Shown one piece after another: positions 41,596-49,529 of a stretch of DNA of 52,536 bases (position 1 is its first letter; every line of letters starts with the position of its first letter). This stretch comes from an uncultured Porphyromonadaceae bacterium. GTDB lineage: Bacteria > Bacteroidota > Bacteroidia > Bacteroidales > Muribaculaceae. The notes beneath the pieces were generated by a model. That model was not told the DNA's origin and did not search any database. It saw nothing but the letters and a program-made list of their open reading frames with translations. The DNA is taken from the NCBI GenBank assembly GCA_900540625.1, contig UQGP01000013.1, forward strand, positions 1-52,536, given 5' to 3'. The position numbers and the translations under genes are program-made.

Positions 41596-42057
41596 ATGAA
41601 AACCACACTCAAAGAAGTCAACATAAAGAACCGGCGCGCCACCTTCGACTACTCCATCGAAGAAACTATGACCGCCGGAATAGTACTCACCGGTACCGAA
41701 ATCAAGTCGATACGTCTTGGTAAGGCCAGCCTTGTAGACACATATTGCTATATAGTCAACGGCGAAGTGTGGGTCAAGGAAATGTATATCGCGCCGTATT
41801 TCTACGGTACATACAACAATCCCGGCGACCGTCGAGACCGCAAATTGCTGCTTACGCACCGCGAGATTCAACGACTCGAAAAAGCCAATAAGGAAGCCGG
41901 TGTCACTATAGTTCCACTCCGATTGTTTGTCGGAAGTCGCGGTTATGCCAAGTTGGTAATCGCTATTGCCCGTGGTAAACATCAGTATGACAAGCGTCAA
42001 GCCATACGTGAACGCGAGGACAAGCGTGCACTTGCTCGTGTAATGCAGAAACGTTGA
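41596..42057 (+). CDS. smpB: SsrA-binding protein SmpB
   Basis: A 153-residue SmpB. It opens with the family mark NIKNRRATFDYSIEETMTAGIVLTGTEIKSIR, contains WVKEMYIAPYFYGTYNN, LLLTHREIQRLEKA and VGSRGYAKLVIAIARGKHQYDKR, and ends in the basic C-terminal helix that mimics an mRNA in the empty A site. It carries tmRNA to stalled ribosomes for trans-translation. The tmRNA gene (ssrA) is not in the window. It follows the Yip1-type gene by six bases and faces the methyltransferase gene tail to tail. Confidence 0.97.
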   Translation: MKTTLKEVNIKNRRATFDYSIEETMTAGIVLTGTEIKSIRLGKASLVDTYCYIVNGEVWVKEMYIAPYFYGTYNNPGDRRDRKLLLTHREIQRLEKANKEAGVTIVPLRLFVGSRGYAKLVIAIARGKHQYDKRQAIREREDKRALARVMQKR

Positions 42058-42105
42058 CCGGCTCTGCTTGCAATAGCATTCGTTTTAGCGACAGCCGGAT
42101 TAGTA

Positions 42106-43377
42106 CTATCGTTCCAAAACGAGTAAAGCCTTCGTCCCGTCAGCGAGTGTAACGGCTATCAATTTAAGGTGGCCATCGCCTTCTTTTACGCCCAAACGAG
42201 ACTGCAGTGCTGCTGCAGCCATATCGAAGTTGCGCACAGCGACCGAAATCTTAGGATAACGATTCTTGAAACGTTTGAGCACGCGAGACTGCCACGGCAG
42301 TACTTCGAGGGCTCTCCACGCCTGTCCCGGGAAGCCTGAGATTTCAGTATCAGATGCATATAGATGTGTATCCGCTGCAATTTTAGATGTACCGTAACGG
42401 TAAGCCAGGGTCCGATATCCGCCGCATTTCATCACCGAAGGGTAGGGTTCGTAAACCACATCTCCGACCTTAGGCGTGCGCAATGATGGTTGCGGCCCCG
42501 ATTCCTCAGACATTTCAAAAGAAAAGTCAGAGGTTTCTCCGTCAGCCAAGAGCGTCAAGGAGTGTATGCGTTGAGTACCGGTCGTGATGTTCGGCCGTGT
42601 CAAATCACAGACCGCCACCAACTCCTTGCACTGCGTGGTCGTGCCAATTGCATATACGTCCGTTACACATTCCAAAGGTTCGACCATTCCGCCTCGAATA
42701 TCTATCATTGGCGAGGCCTTGATGATTAGTTTTTTGAAATGACGGCGAAAATCATCAAGCATCGAAACAACATCCGGGACACAGTCCGTAAGGCCAAAGA
42801 GCCGCCGTCCGCCATCGCCGCGTCGCGCCGGGTCGATAAATGCCACATCCCCATGTAGTATGCCCTCATGTAACATCCTAACGCTATCGCCATGTAGTAT
42901 GCGCAGCCCGTTCAAGGCACGTCCGGCGGCATTATGTCGTAAGGCATCGACGAGGGCTTCGTCGCGCTCACATGCTGTCACCGCATGTCCCGCAATTGCG
43001 GTATGCATAGCATCTATGCCCAACCCGGCGGTAAGGTCGGTGACCGTGGAGCCGTGAGGCAGCAACGAGACGTGTACTTCGGCAAGGGCATCAGAGGTGC
43101 TTTGCTCGCCGCACAATTCATTGCCGAATACCAGGCGCGGATACGCATGAAGCGTCTGCGCCAGTTTTTTGCCAAAGCGTTGCCGACACTCTATTTGTGT
43201 AATGGCGCAAGACAACTTCGCATCGCCATGATAGCGAAGACGTAGAGTGGCCACGTCATTATCGATGTGAGCGTTCACAAAACTCCAAAACTCGTCAGAA
43301 TCGTATGTCATATCAGTAAGGCTGCGCTGAGGCGCGGCAGGTGCAAAGATACTCCATAAATGCGAGAATATAGTCAT
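42106..43377 (-). CDS. SAM-dependent methyltransferase with THUMP-like domain
   Basis: A 423-residue protein. An N-terminal helical part (about 1-90) is followed by a class I Rossmann methyltransferase core: motif I VTDLTAGLGIDAMH (about 113-126), TACERDEALVDAL, and the D-P-P-like VAFIDPARRGDGGRRL. The C-terminal 150 residues fit a THUMP-like domain seen in RNA-modifying enzymes, ending in VGVK/VTLADGTKALLVLER. It probably methylates an RNA, but the target is not known. It faces smpB and diverges from fbp, with which it shares the upstream region (43378-43513). Confidence 0.85.
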   Translation of the reverse strand: MTIFSHLWSIFAPAAPQRSLTDMTYDSDEFWSFVNAHIDNDVATLRLRYHGDAKLSCAITQIECRQRFGKKLAQTLHAYPRLVFGNELCGEQSTSDALAEVHVSLLPHGSTVTDLTAGLGIDAMHTAIAGHAVTACERDEALVDALRHNAAGRALNGLRILHGDSVRMLHEGILHGDVAFIDPARRGDGGRRLFGLTDCVPDVVSMLDDFRRHFKKLIIKASPMIDIRGGMVEPLECVTDVYAIGTTTQCKELVAVCDLTRPNITTGTQRIHSLTLLADGETSDFSFEMSEESGPQPSLRTPKVGDVVYEPYPSVMKCGGYRTLAYRYGTSKIAADTHLYASDTEISGFPGQAWRALEVLPWQSRVLKRFKNRYPKISVAVRNFDMAAAALQSRLGVKEGDGHLKLIAVTLADGTKALLVLER

Positions 43378-43391
43378 CCGGTCTTATGATA

Positions 43392-43423
43392 TTTGACGTT
43401 TCGGCGCAAAATGTGTAATTTTG
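43392..43423 (+). promoter_or_regulatory. Promoter of fbp, near-consensus
   Basis: TTTG (43392-43395), 20 bases, TAATTTTG (43416-43423): a full match to the Bacteroidetes housekeeping consensus. Transcription should begin near 43430, giving an fbp leader of about 84 bases. It supports the fbp start at 43514. Confidence 0.75.
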
Positions 43424-43443
43424 TGCGTCCTAAAGGGTATGAC

Positions 43444-43482
43444 ATGCCGTAAGGCATATCAATAGATGCCCTATAAGGCATC
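43444..43482 (+). promoter_or_regulatory. Two tandem hairpins in the fbp leader
   Basis: ATGCC-gtaa-GGCAT (43444-43457) and GATGCC-ctataa-GGCATC (43465-43482) are near-copies, each with arms around ATGCC/GGCAT and an AA before the second arm. Both lie between the predicted transcript start (about 43430) and the fbp ATG (43514). They may form a repeated RNA structure or a pair of protein sites. Confidence 0.5.
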
Positions 43483-43513
43483 ATATCAAAAACCTTTGAC
43501 AGCACTTACACGT

Positions 43514-45511
43514 ATGGTCAATACACAGAAATACAAAGTCGCCGAAATAGAACGCGACCGTCGCATATTGGAACTTCTCGCGCAGAATTTTCCTACAATA
43601 AGCGCAGCCAGTACCGAGATTATAAACCTTGAGGCCATTCTCAACTTGCCCAAGGGTACCGAACACTTCGTAGCCGATGTACATGGCGAGTACGAGGCCT
43701 TTAGACATATCCTCAAAAATGCTTCGGGCAATATCAAGCGTAAAGTACGCGAGATTTTCGGGTCTACAATGCGCGACAGCGAAATCAAGGACCTATGCAC
43801 CTTGATATATTATCCTCGACCGAAACTTGAGATTATAAAAGCCAACGAGCAGGATATCTCCAATTTCTACCAAATTACGCTGAACCAGTTGGTCAAGGTA
43901 CTTCGCTCGGTTTCGTCCAAATACACACGCTCCAAGGTACGTAAAGCGTTACCCAAGGCATTCTCGTACATTATCGAGGAATTATTGCACGAGACACCCG
44001 ACGATGTCAAGAAGCAAGCATACTTCAATCGCATCGTCGAGACAATCATACTTACCGGTCAGGCTGACGAATTTATTGTCACCATGTGCAATGTCATACA
44101 GCGATTGAGTATAGACCAACTGCATATATTGGGCGACATTTTCGATCGCGGTCCCGGCGCCCACTTAATCATGGAGATGCTCAATGACTATCCCAACTTC
44201 GACATACAATGGGGTAATCATGATGCGCTATGGATGGGTGCTGCAGCCGGGAATATGGGCTGTATTGCCAATGTTCTGCGCTTGTCGCTGCGGTATGCAA
44301 ATATGGCAACGCTCGAAGAAGGGTATGGTATCAATCTCGTGCCATTGGTGACCTTTGCAATCGAAATGTACGGAGACGATCCCTGTACATACTTCACGCC
44401 TACCATTATGGACGATGAAGCCGCGCATACCGAGAAAACGCGACGCATACTTGCACGTATGCACAAGGCCATAAGCATCATACAATTCAAAATCGAAGGA
44501 CATATCATCGACCGTCACCCCGAATGGAATATGGCCGATCGAAAAGTGCTGCGCGGTATCGATCCTGAACGGGGTGTGGTCACCATTGACGGTATAGAGT
44601 ATCCGTTGCGGGACACTCACTTCCCGACCATAAATCCGGCAGATCCGTATGCGCTTACGCCCGAAGAAGCCGACCTTATGCACAAATTACAGCACTCGTT
44701 CCTGGTGAGCGAAAAGCTGCAACAGCATATAGGGGTACTGCTGTCGCATGGAGCACTATACGGCGTATACAATGGCAACCTGCTGTTTCATGCATCGTTG
44801 CCCTTGAATGATGATGCAACATTCAAAGAAGTGGAAATTGACGGCGAAAAGTATAGCGGCCGCCATCTGCTCAATAAGGTAAACCGTGTAATGCGTGCCG
44901 CATTCAATACCGACCTTCCGCAAGACGAACGAGACTACGCCATAGACTTTTTCTGGTATCTGTGGTGCGGGCCCGACTCACCACTCTTTGACAAGTCCAA
45001 GATGGCTACATTCGAGCGTTATTTCATAGAAGACAAGGCTACACATGCCGAGACTAAAGGTAATTATTATACCTTACGAGATCGTGTCGATGTATGCGAC
45101 AAAATTCTCGATGAGTTCAAGGTTAAGGGCGAACACCGGCATATCATCAATGGGCACGTGCCTGTACGAGCCAGTCGTGGCGAAAGTCCCATACGTGCCA
45201 ACGGTCGCCTGATGGTGATTGACGGCGGATTTGCCAAGGCATATCACGATACCACCGGTATCGCCGGTTATACTCTCGTGTTCCATAGCCGTGGCTTCGA
45301 GTTGGTGCAGCACGAACCCTTCACTTCGGCCGAAAACGCCATTGTCAACGGTACGGATATTGTGTCAACCAACCAAATAGTGGAATTGAGCGCCCATCGT
45401 ATGCGAGTACGCGATACGGATAAGGGCTACGAATTACAGTGCCAAATCGACGAACTTATGGAGCTACTGTATGCCTATAAAAACGGGTATATAGCCGAAC
45501 GTTCGCGCTAA
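43514..45511 (+). CDS. fbp: Class III fructose-1,6-bisphosphatase
   Basis: A 665-residue enzyme counted from ATG 43514 (MVNTQKYKVAEIERDRRILE). It has the metallophosphatase motifs of this unusually large class: FVADVHGEYEAF, LGDIFDRGPGAH, WGNHDALWMG, INGHVPVR and VIDGGFAKAYH. The strongly conserved ASTEIINLEAILNLPKGTEHF segment near the start confirms the frame. It hydrolyses fructose 1,6-bisphosphate to fructose 6-phosphate in gluconeogenesis. It has its own near-consensus promoter, two small tandem hairpins in the leader, and a terminator behind it. Confidence 0.97.
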   Translation: MVNTQKYKVAEIERDRRILELLAQNFPTISAASTEIINLEAILNLPKGTEHFVADVHGEYEAFRHILKNASGNIKRKVREIFGSTMRDSEIKDLCTLIYYPRPKLEIIKANEQDISNFYQITLNQLVKVLRSVSSKYTRSKVRKALPKAFSYIIEELLHETPDDVKKQAYFNRIVETIILTGQADEFIVTMCNVIQRLSIDQLHILGDIFDRGPGAHLIMEMLNDYPNFDIQWGNHDALWMGAAAGNMGCIANVLRLSLRYANMATLEEGYGINLVPLVTFAIEMYGDDPCTYFTPTIMDDEAAHTEKTRRILARMHKAISIIQFKIEGHIIDRHPEWNMADRKVLRGIDPERGVVTIDGIEYPLRDTHFPTINPADPYALTPEEADLMHKLQHSFLVSEKLQQHIGVLLSHGALYGVYNGNLLFHASLPLNDDATFKEVEIDGEKYSGRHLLNKVNRVMRAAFNTDLPQDERDYAIDFFWYLWCGPDSPLFDKSKMATFERYFIEDKATHAETKGNYYTLRDRVDVCDKILDEFKVKGEHRHIINGHVPVRASRGESPIRANGRLMVIDGGFAKAYHDTTGIAGYTLVFHSRGFELVQHEPFTSAENAIVNGTDIVSTNQIVELSAHRMRVRDTDKGYELQCQIDELMELLYAYKNGYIAERSR

Positions 45512-45517
45512 AATAAG

Positions 45518-45561
45518 CATCTGAGGCGGCGGAGTTGTAGAGTTTTCCGTCGCCTCAGATG
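45518..45561. terminator. Terminator between fbp and the M16 gene
   Basis: Arms CATCTGAGGCG (45518-45528) and CGCCTCAGATG (45551-45561). On the minus strand it is followed by TTATTTT, and on the plus strand by a weak TTTGAT. It serves both convergent genes. Confidence 0.85.
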
Positions 45562-45582
45562 TTTGATAAATAGAGGTTGTGC

Positions 45583-46860
45583 CTATACCGTAGCGATGGC
45601 TATACGCAACTCTTCGGGGCGCAGGTAACGCGCCGCAATTCGGCGTAACCGCTCGGGCGTCATAGATGTAATACTCTTTACTTGCGCGGCGTAATAACCG
45701 TCCGGGATTCCGGCCAAAAGTGCTGATTCATAGTAGTCCATGATTGACAACGGCGTATCCAGCGTTGTAGCCAGAGTGGACATTACATCTCGGCGTAATC
45801 GCGTTAACTCGTCCTCGCTCATTGGCTCGGATGCAAGTAGCCGGAGTTCTTTACGAATCTCATCGACAACGGTTTCCGTGTACCCCGGGTCACACTGAGC
45901 CGAAATCTGCGCCGTACCCGATTCGCGCAATCCCATAAGTGCCGCACCTATGCCATAGGTCAGACCTTTGCGTTCGCGAATATTTGTCATCAGTCGGCTA
46001 CCGAAATATCCGCCAAGGGCAATTACGGCATGGCGCAAATCCACGTAGTCCGGGTGCAGGCGACCTATAGCCGGAATAGTGGCGCAAATAGCACTTTGTA
46101 GAGTATGAGGCAAATGCGCAATACGTGTTTGAGGAGCCTGCGGCGATGGTGCTATATCGACGAATGACTCCACTGAATCAGGCGCCAATCCTTTTGCAAA
46201 GGTTGCCATTATGTCTTGTGCATCAGGTCGGTAATCCAGATCTCCGGTTACGAATATATGCATCGAATGACGTGTAATGCCTTCGTGGTGACAGCGGCGC
46301 ACATCCTCGACTGAGACTGCTTCGCATTGTCCCGGCGTTACCGGCAGCATATAGGGGTGTTCGGCGCCATAAGACATTTCGGCAGAGAGACAGGATGCGA
46401 CATACGATGGTTTGGTCAATGCCGTGTACATATTGGCAAGGCGTGTCCGATGTTGAGCTTCAAAAGCTTCGTCCGGAAACGTCGGAGTTAAAATCATCTC
46501 AGACAACAGCGGCAGCAATGCCAAGACTTTATCCGCCTCGCCCAATATGCCGATGCCGGTATATTGGGCGTTGCCTATTGGTTTGAAAGATACGCCGTTG
46601 AAGTCTAATATTTGCGCAATATCTTCACCCGAATGGCTCTGTGTGCCATCGCGGAGCAGCGGTGCGACGAAAGATGCGGCACCCTTAACCGGTAAATTGG
46701 CCTCTCCGGCATTCCAAAATACGTCTACACGAAGTACGCCGCATTTAGGGCGATTGTAGGAGCATAGGGTTACGCCCTTACATAGTTTGGCAGTCTCGAT
46801 GCTCGGAATGGAAAGAGAGTCGAATTCGCGCACCGTTGGCGGCGTAGATCTGTCAGGCAT
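45583..46860 (-). CDS. M16 peptidase homologue lacking the zinc motif
   Basis: A 425-residue member of the M16 (insulinase/pitrilysin) family with the two-lobe fold. The active-site helix that normally carries HxxEH reads GAASFVAPLLRDGTQ, so all three metal-site residues are lost. This matches the non-catalytic M16 subunits (as in mitochondrial processing peptidase alpha-type partners). The C-lobe R/Y-type loop (LMTNIRERKGLTYGIGAAL) is kept, so substrate binding may persist. The start overlaps kdsB by eight bases. No active M16 partner is encoded next to it, which is unusual for this type. It might assist a partner made elsewhere. Confidence 0.85.
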   Translation of the reverse strand: MPDRSTPPTVREFDSLSIPSIETAKLCKGVTLCSYNRPKCGVLRVDVFWNAGEANLPVKGAASFVAPLLRDGTQSHSGEDIAQILDFNGVSFKPIGNAQYTGIGILGEADKVLALLPLLSEMILTPTFPDEAFEAQHRTRLANMYTALTKPSYVASCLSAEMSYGAEHPYMLPVTPGQCEAVSVEDVRRCHHEGITRHSMHIFVTGDLDYRPDAQDIMATFAKGLAPDSVESFVDIAPSPQAPQTRIAHLPHTLQSAICATIPAIGRLHPDYVDLRHAVIALGGYFGSRLMTNIRERKGLTYGIGAALMGLRESGTAQISAQCDPGYTETVVDEIRKELRLLASEPMSEDELTRLRRDVMSTLATTLDTPLSIMDYYESALLAGIPDGYYAAQVKSITSMTPERLRRIAARYLRPEELRIAIATV

Positions 46861-47638
46861 CGGCTTCGGGATTAAGTTCCAAGAAACGCTTAGCTGCTTC
46901 CAGATCTTCCGGCGTATCTATTCCAATAGTTTTTGCATTGGTATATGCAACAGCTATTGTATACCCGTTTTGCAGCCACCTGAGTTGTTCCAACGACTCG
47001 GCACGTTCCAATGTCGACTGTGGCAACGATGCAAGACGGCGTAAAACGTCGTGGCGATAAGCATACACGCCGACATGTCCGTAATAGGGCGTATTCGTTG
47101 TCCAATTATCATGTTCGACGCCACGGCAGAACGGTATGGGCCATCGTGAAAAATACATAGCTGTATTTGCCTGCGAGATTACAACTTTTACCAATGCAGG
47201 GTCGGCTATGACTTCGTAAGGAGTTGAAGCAGGCAACGGACGAGCCAATGTCGCAATGTCAACGTCCTCGCGTTCGAAACACCCGGCCAAATCCATCAGC
47301 GAATCTGTATCTACAAACGGTTCATCTCCTTGTATATTGATAATGACGTTTTGCGTCACGCCGAGAAGTTCGACAGCTTCGCGACAGCGATCAGTGCCAC
47401 TGCGGTGGTCGGGAGACGTCATTACGGCACGCCCGCCAAAGCCCGTGACACAGTCTGCAATACGTGTGTCGTCTGTGGCCACGGCTACATTGTCTCCGAA
47501 GACTTTAGTGACACGACGCCATACATGCTCGATAACGGGACGCGTGCCAAGCATGGCCAAAGGTTTGCCAGGAAAGCGTGACGACGCATATCGTGCAGGA
47601 ATCACGGCAAAACAATGTTTGGATATCGATGAAAACAT
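46853..47638 (-). CDS. kdsB: 3-deoxy-manno-octulosonate cytidylyltransferase (CMP-KDO synthetase)
   Basis: A 261-residue enzyme. VIPARYASSRFPGKPLAML carries the CTP-binding loop, followed by VWRRV, VAVATDD, NIQGDEPFVD, and YFSRWPIPF, all family marks. It activates KDO with CTP for lipopolysaccharide inner core and lipid A assembly in the cytosol. It lies 61 bases after the UPF0104 gene, with a TTATTCGAATAA palindrome (47659-47670) in the gap, and overlaps the M16 homologue by eight bases. Confidence 0.97.
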   Translation of the reverse strand: MFSSISKHCFAVIPARYASSRFPGKPLAMLGTRPVIEHVWRRVTKVFGDNVAVATDDTRIADCVTGFGGRAVMTSPDHRSGTDRCREAVELLGVTQNVIINIQGDEPFVDTDSLMDLAGCFEREDVDIATLARPLPASTPYEVIADPALVKVVISQANTAMYFSRWPIPFCRGVEHDNWTTNTPYYGHVGVYAYRHDVLRRLASLPQSTLERAESLEQLRWLQNGYTIAVAYTNAKTIGIDTPEDLEAAKRFLELNPEADA

Positions 47639-47658
47639 GGCTATGTACTATATTTATG

Positions 47659-47670
47659 TTATTCGAATAA
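47659..47670. promoter_or_regulatory. Palindrome TTATTCGAATAA upstream of kdsB
   Basis: A perfect 12-base palindrome 20 bases before the kdsB start, in an A/T-rich gap. It may be a binding site; no -7 element of the TAnnTTTG type was found with it. Confidence 0.35.
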
Positions 47671-47699
47671 TCTTAAATAAATGATTAAATTAAGTGTGG

Positions 47700-48749
47700 C
47701 TAAGACATTGCATCACAACTCGTTCGCTTTTTCTTCTTTCTGAAATAGGACGGAAGTATCAGCGATCCAGCCACGAGATATACGTAATAGCTGACCAATC
47801 GCCAGGCCAAGGCCATCACCAAAGCCATTTGGGCGCTGCCGACGAGGTCGCCGTAATAAGTCGCGAAAATAACTTCGGAGATTCCGCTGCCTCCCGGGGT
47901 GGGAGAGACCATGAGCAAGACCCATATCACAAATTGGCGACCGAATACCAGCCATCCGGACGCATCGGGACAAAAGCCCCAGAATAAGGCATTGACCACC
48001 AAGTATCGAGAGAACCAAGACACGACAGTGGCAAAAAACACATTGAGCCACCAACGCTTCGACCGCTTTCGTAGCTGCCGAGATGTGGTCACCATATTGT
48101 CTGCCATCTCGTAAGCACCTCTTCTCCATCGACGCAATATACGGCGATTAAAGGCCTTTTTGATGAATCGCGCTACCGCTTCGGGCCATGCGATAATACC
48201 CATAAACAGTAGCGCAGTATAAATCACAATACCCGCGTATACCACCCAAAAGATTATGCGAACGCCAAGCATAAAGCCGGCATCAACCGTACCCCGGGCA
48301 AATAATAAGTTGTTGGGTATCAATAGCAGTATTATCGGACAAAACACCACGAAAAACATCTCGTCCATCAGTAGTGTGGTGAGTGTCAGTGTTGCGGCTT
48401 TGCCTAAAGATACACCTTCGCGGTTGAGATAGAACACAGCCAACGCGCTCCCACCTACTGCAGATGGGGTTATGGCCGAAGTAAAGGCGCACATTAGGTC
48501 GACGCGCACCGACCGTCGCCAAGTCAGCTGAGGGTGTGCAATTGTGTGAAAACGCCACGTCAAGCCAAAGTCACGTCCGACCATAAATACACAGGCAAGA
48601 GCAAAGCCGACAAGCATTTGTATATTCCAGTCGATACCATCGAAGGCTTTGCCTCCGAATTCATCGGCAAAAAGCCATACAGTAACACCCAAGCCGATTA
48701 ATACCGGCAGGGCAATACGTAATAATATGGATGATAATGAGGTTTTCAT
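47700..48749 (-). CDS. LPG-synthase-TM / UPF0104-type membrane protein
   Basis: A 349-residue inner-membrane protein (start at ATG 48749, MKTSLSSILLRIALPVLIGLG) with about eight transmembrane helices and a basic C-terminus (YFRKKKKRTSC). Family marks: FALACVFMVGRDFGLTWRFHTI, FTSAITPSAVGGSALAVFYLNREGVSLGKA, and the late SPTPGGSGISE segment typical of this flippase-like superfamily (MprF transmembrane part/AglD2). The substrate is not known; a glycolipid or phospholipid is likely. It lies between the ThiE-like gene and kdsB. Confidence 0.85.
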   Translation of the reverse strand: MKTSLSSILLRIALPVLIGLGVTVWLFADEFGGKAFDGIDWNIQMLVGFALACVFMVGRDFGLTWRFHTIAHPQLTWRRSVRVDLMCAFTSAITPSAVGGSALAVFYLNREGVSLGKAATLTLTTLLMDEMFFVVFCPIILLLIPNNLLFARGTVDAGFMLGVRIIFWVVYAGIVIYTALLFMGIIAWPEAVARFIKKAFNRRILRRWRRGAYEMADNMVTTSRQLRKRSKRWWLNVFFATVVSWFSRYLVVNALFWGFCPDASGWLVFGRQFVIWVLLMVSPTPGGSGISEVIFATYYGDLVGSAQMALVMALAWRLVSYYVYLVAGSLILPSYFRKKKKRTSCDAMS

Positions 48750-48797
48750 ACAGGAATAATGATGGACGCAGAGTATTTCATCTGCGCTCAAACGGCA

Positions 48798-49400
48798 TCA
48801 GTTGTCCTTAGCCGTGGCAGCACTTATAGCCGATAATACGCCGTCAATGGCCTTCACCGGATCGGCGTCAGGCATAATGTCTTCCAATGAGAGGGCAAAA
48901 CCATTGACGCCGGCAGCAACCATAGCCGGGATATTGGCTGCGGCAAAACTGCCTATGGCGACAATCGGGGTATTGACTCCGGAGTCGCGCACTGTTTTTA
49001 CGAAAGTTGCAGCCTCGTCTATATTCGTATCAGCAGACATCGTTACATAATCAATGTCAAGAGCAGCCAAAGTGCCCACCGAGGACGCAGATGCAGCAGC
49101 AATGCCTATTATGGCCTCAGCGCCGAGCTTTTCGCGTAAAGCGCGTGCATTTGTCGATGCATTAGATACATATACGCCGTGAACGCTCATTTCGGTGGCT
49201 AATTCGGCATTGTCTTCGATAGTGAGGATGACTCCCTGTTCGCGACATTCGCCTACAATGACTGACATTTGAGTGCGGACTTCCTGCTCCGACAATCCTT
49301 CGGTACATACTTGTATCCAGCCGCATCCGGCTTGTATAGCCAAATGTGCTTGCTCGGAAAGTTCAAACCCTGCGTATCGTTTTGCAATGAAAAGTAGCAT
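48798..49400 (-). CDS. ThiE/TenI-like protein with altered active site
   Basis: A 200-residue TIM-barrel protein matching the thiamine-phosphate synthase / TenI family by its strand order: GWIQVCTEGLSEQ, GVILTIEDNAELATEM, GVYVSNASTNARALREKLG, IIGIAAASASSVGTL, IDYVTMSA, TPIVAIGSF and GFALSLED. The residues that bind substrate in ThiE are missing: the QxRxK strand end reads QVCTE, the H-x-G-Q-x-D loop reads YVSNAS, and the G-x-S-x-H and G-P-x-x-x-T motifs are lost. It is therefore unlikely to be thiamine-phosphate synthase. No other thi gene is near. A strong promoter lies just upstream. Confidence 0.75.
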   Translation of the reverse strand: MLLFIAKRYAGFELSEQAHLAIQAGCGWIQVCTEGLSEQEVRTQMSVIVGECREQGVILTIEDNAELATEMSVHGVYVSNASTNARALREKLGAEAIIGIAAASASSVGTLAALDIDYVTMSADTNIDEAATFVKTVRDSGVNTPIVAIGSFAAANIPAMVAAGVNGFALSLEDIMPDADPVKAIDGVLSAISAATAKDN

Positions 49401-49432
49401 AGTATAACGTATGGACTATTATTATTTGTAGA

Positions 49433-49463
49433 CAAAGGTAGTGATTATGTGCGTACGCACAAA
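49433..49463 (-). promoter_or_regulatory. Promoter of the ThiE-like gene
   Basis: Minus-strand TTTG (49463-49460), 19 bases, TACCTTTG (49440-49433): full consensus. The TTTG is made by the end of the T run of the dnaA terminator. Transcription should begin near 49426, about 26 bases before the start. Confidence 0.7.
49449..49460. promoter_or_regulatory. Palindrome GTGCGTACGCAC in the promoter spacer
   Basis: A perfect 12-base palindrome lying inside the spacer of the ThiE-like promoter and touching its -33 element, an ideal place for a repressor site. It lacks any A/T asymmetry expected from chance hairpins. Confidence 0.5.
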
Positions 49464-49485
49464 AAAAAGGCGAATATTTCGCCTT
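49461..49485 (-). terminator. dnaA terminator
   Basis: On the minus strand AAGGCGAA-ATA-TTCGCCTT (49485-49467) is followed by a T run ending in TTTG. Eight T (49468-49461 on the minus strand) make it a strong intrinsic terminator 45 bases after the dnaA stop. Confidence 0.88.
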
Positions 49486-49529
49486 ATGTATCTGTAAACG
49501 GTGTGTGGTGAGGGACGTATGTCGCCCGG

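Noticed and set aside
49401..49460. TPP riboswitch upstream of the ThiE-like gene
   Set aside because: The leader is only about 26 bases and lacks the CUGAGA and GAUCCACC-type core.
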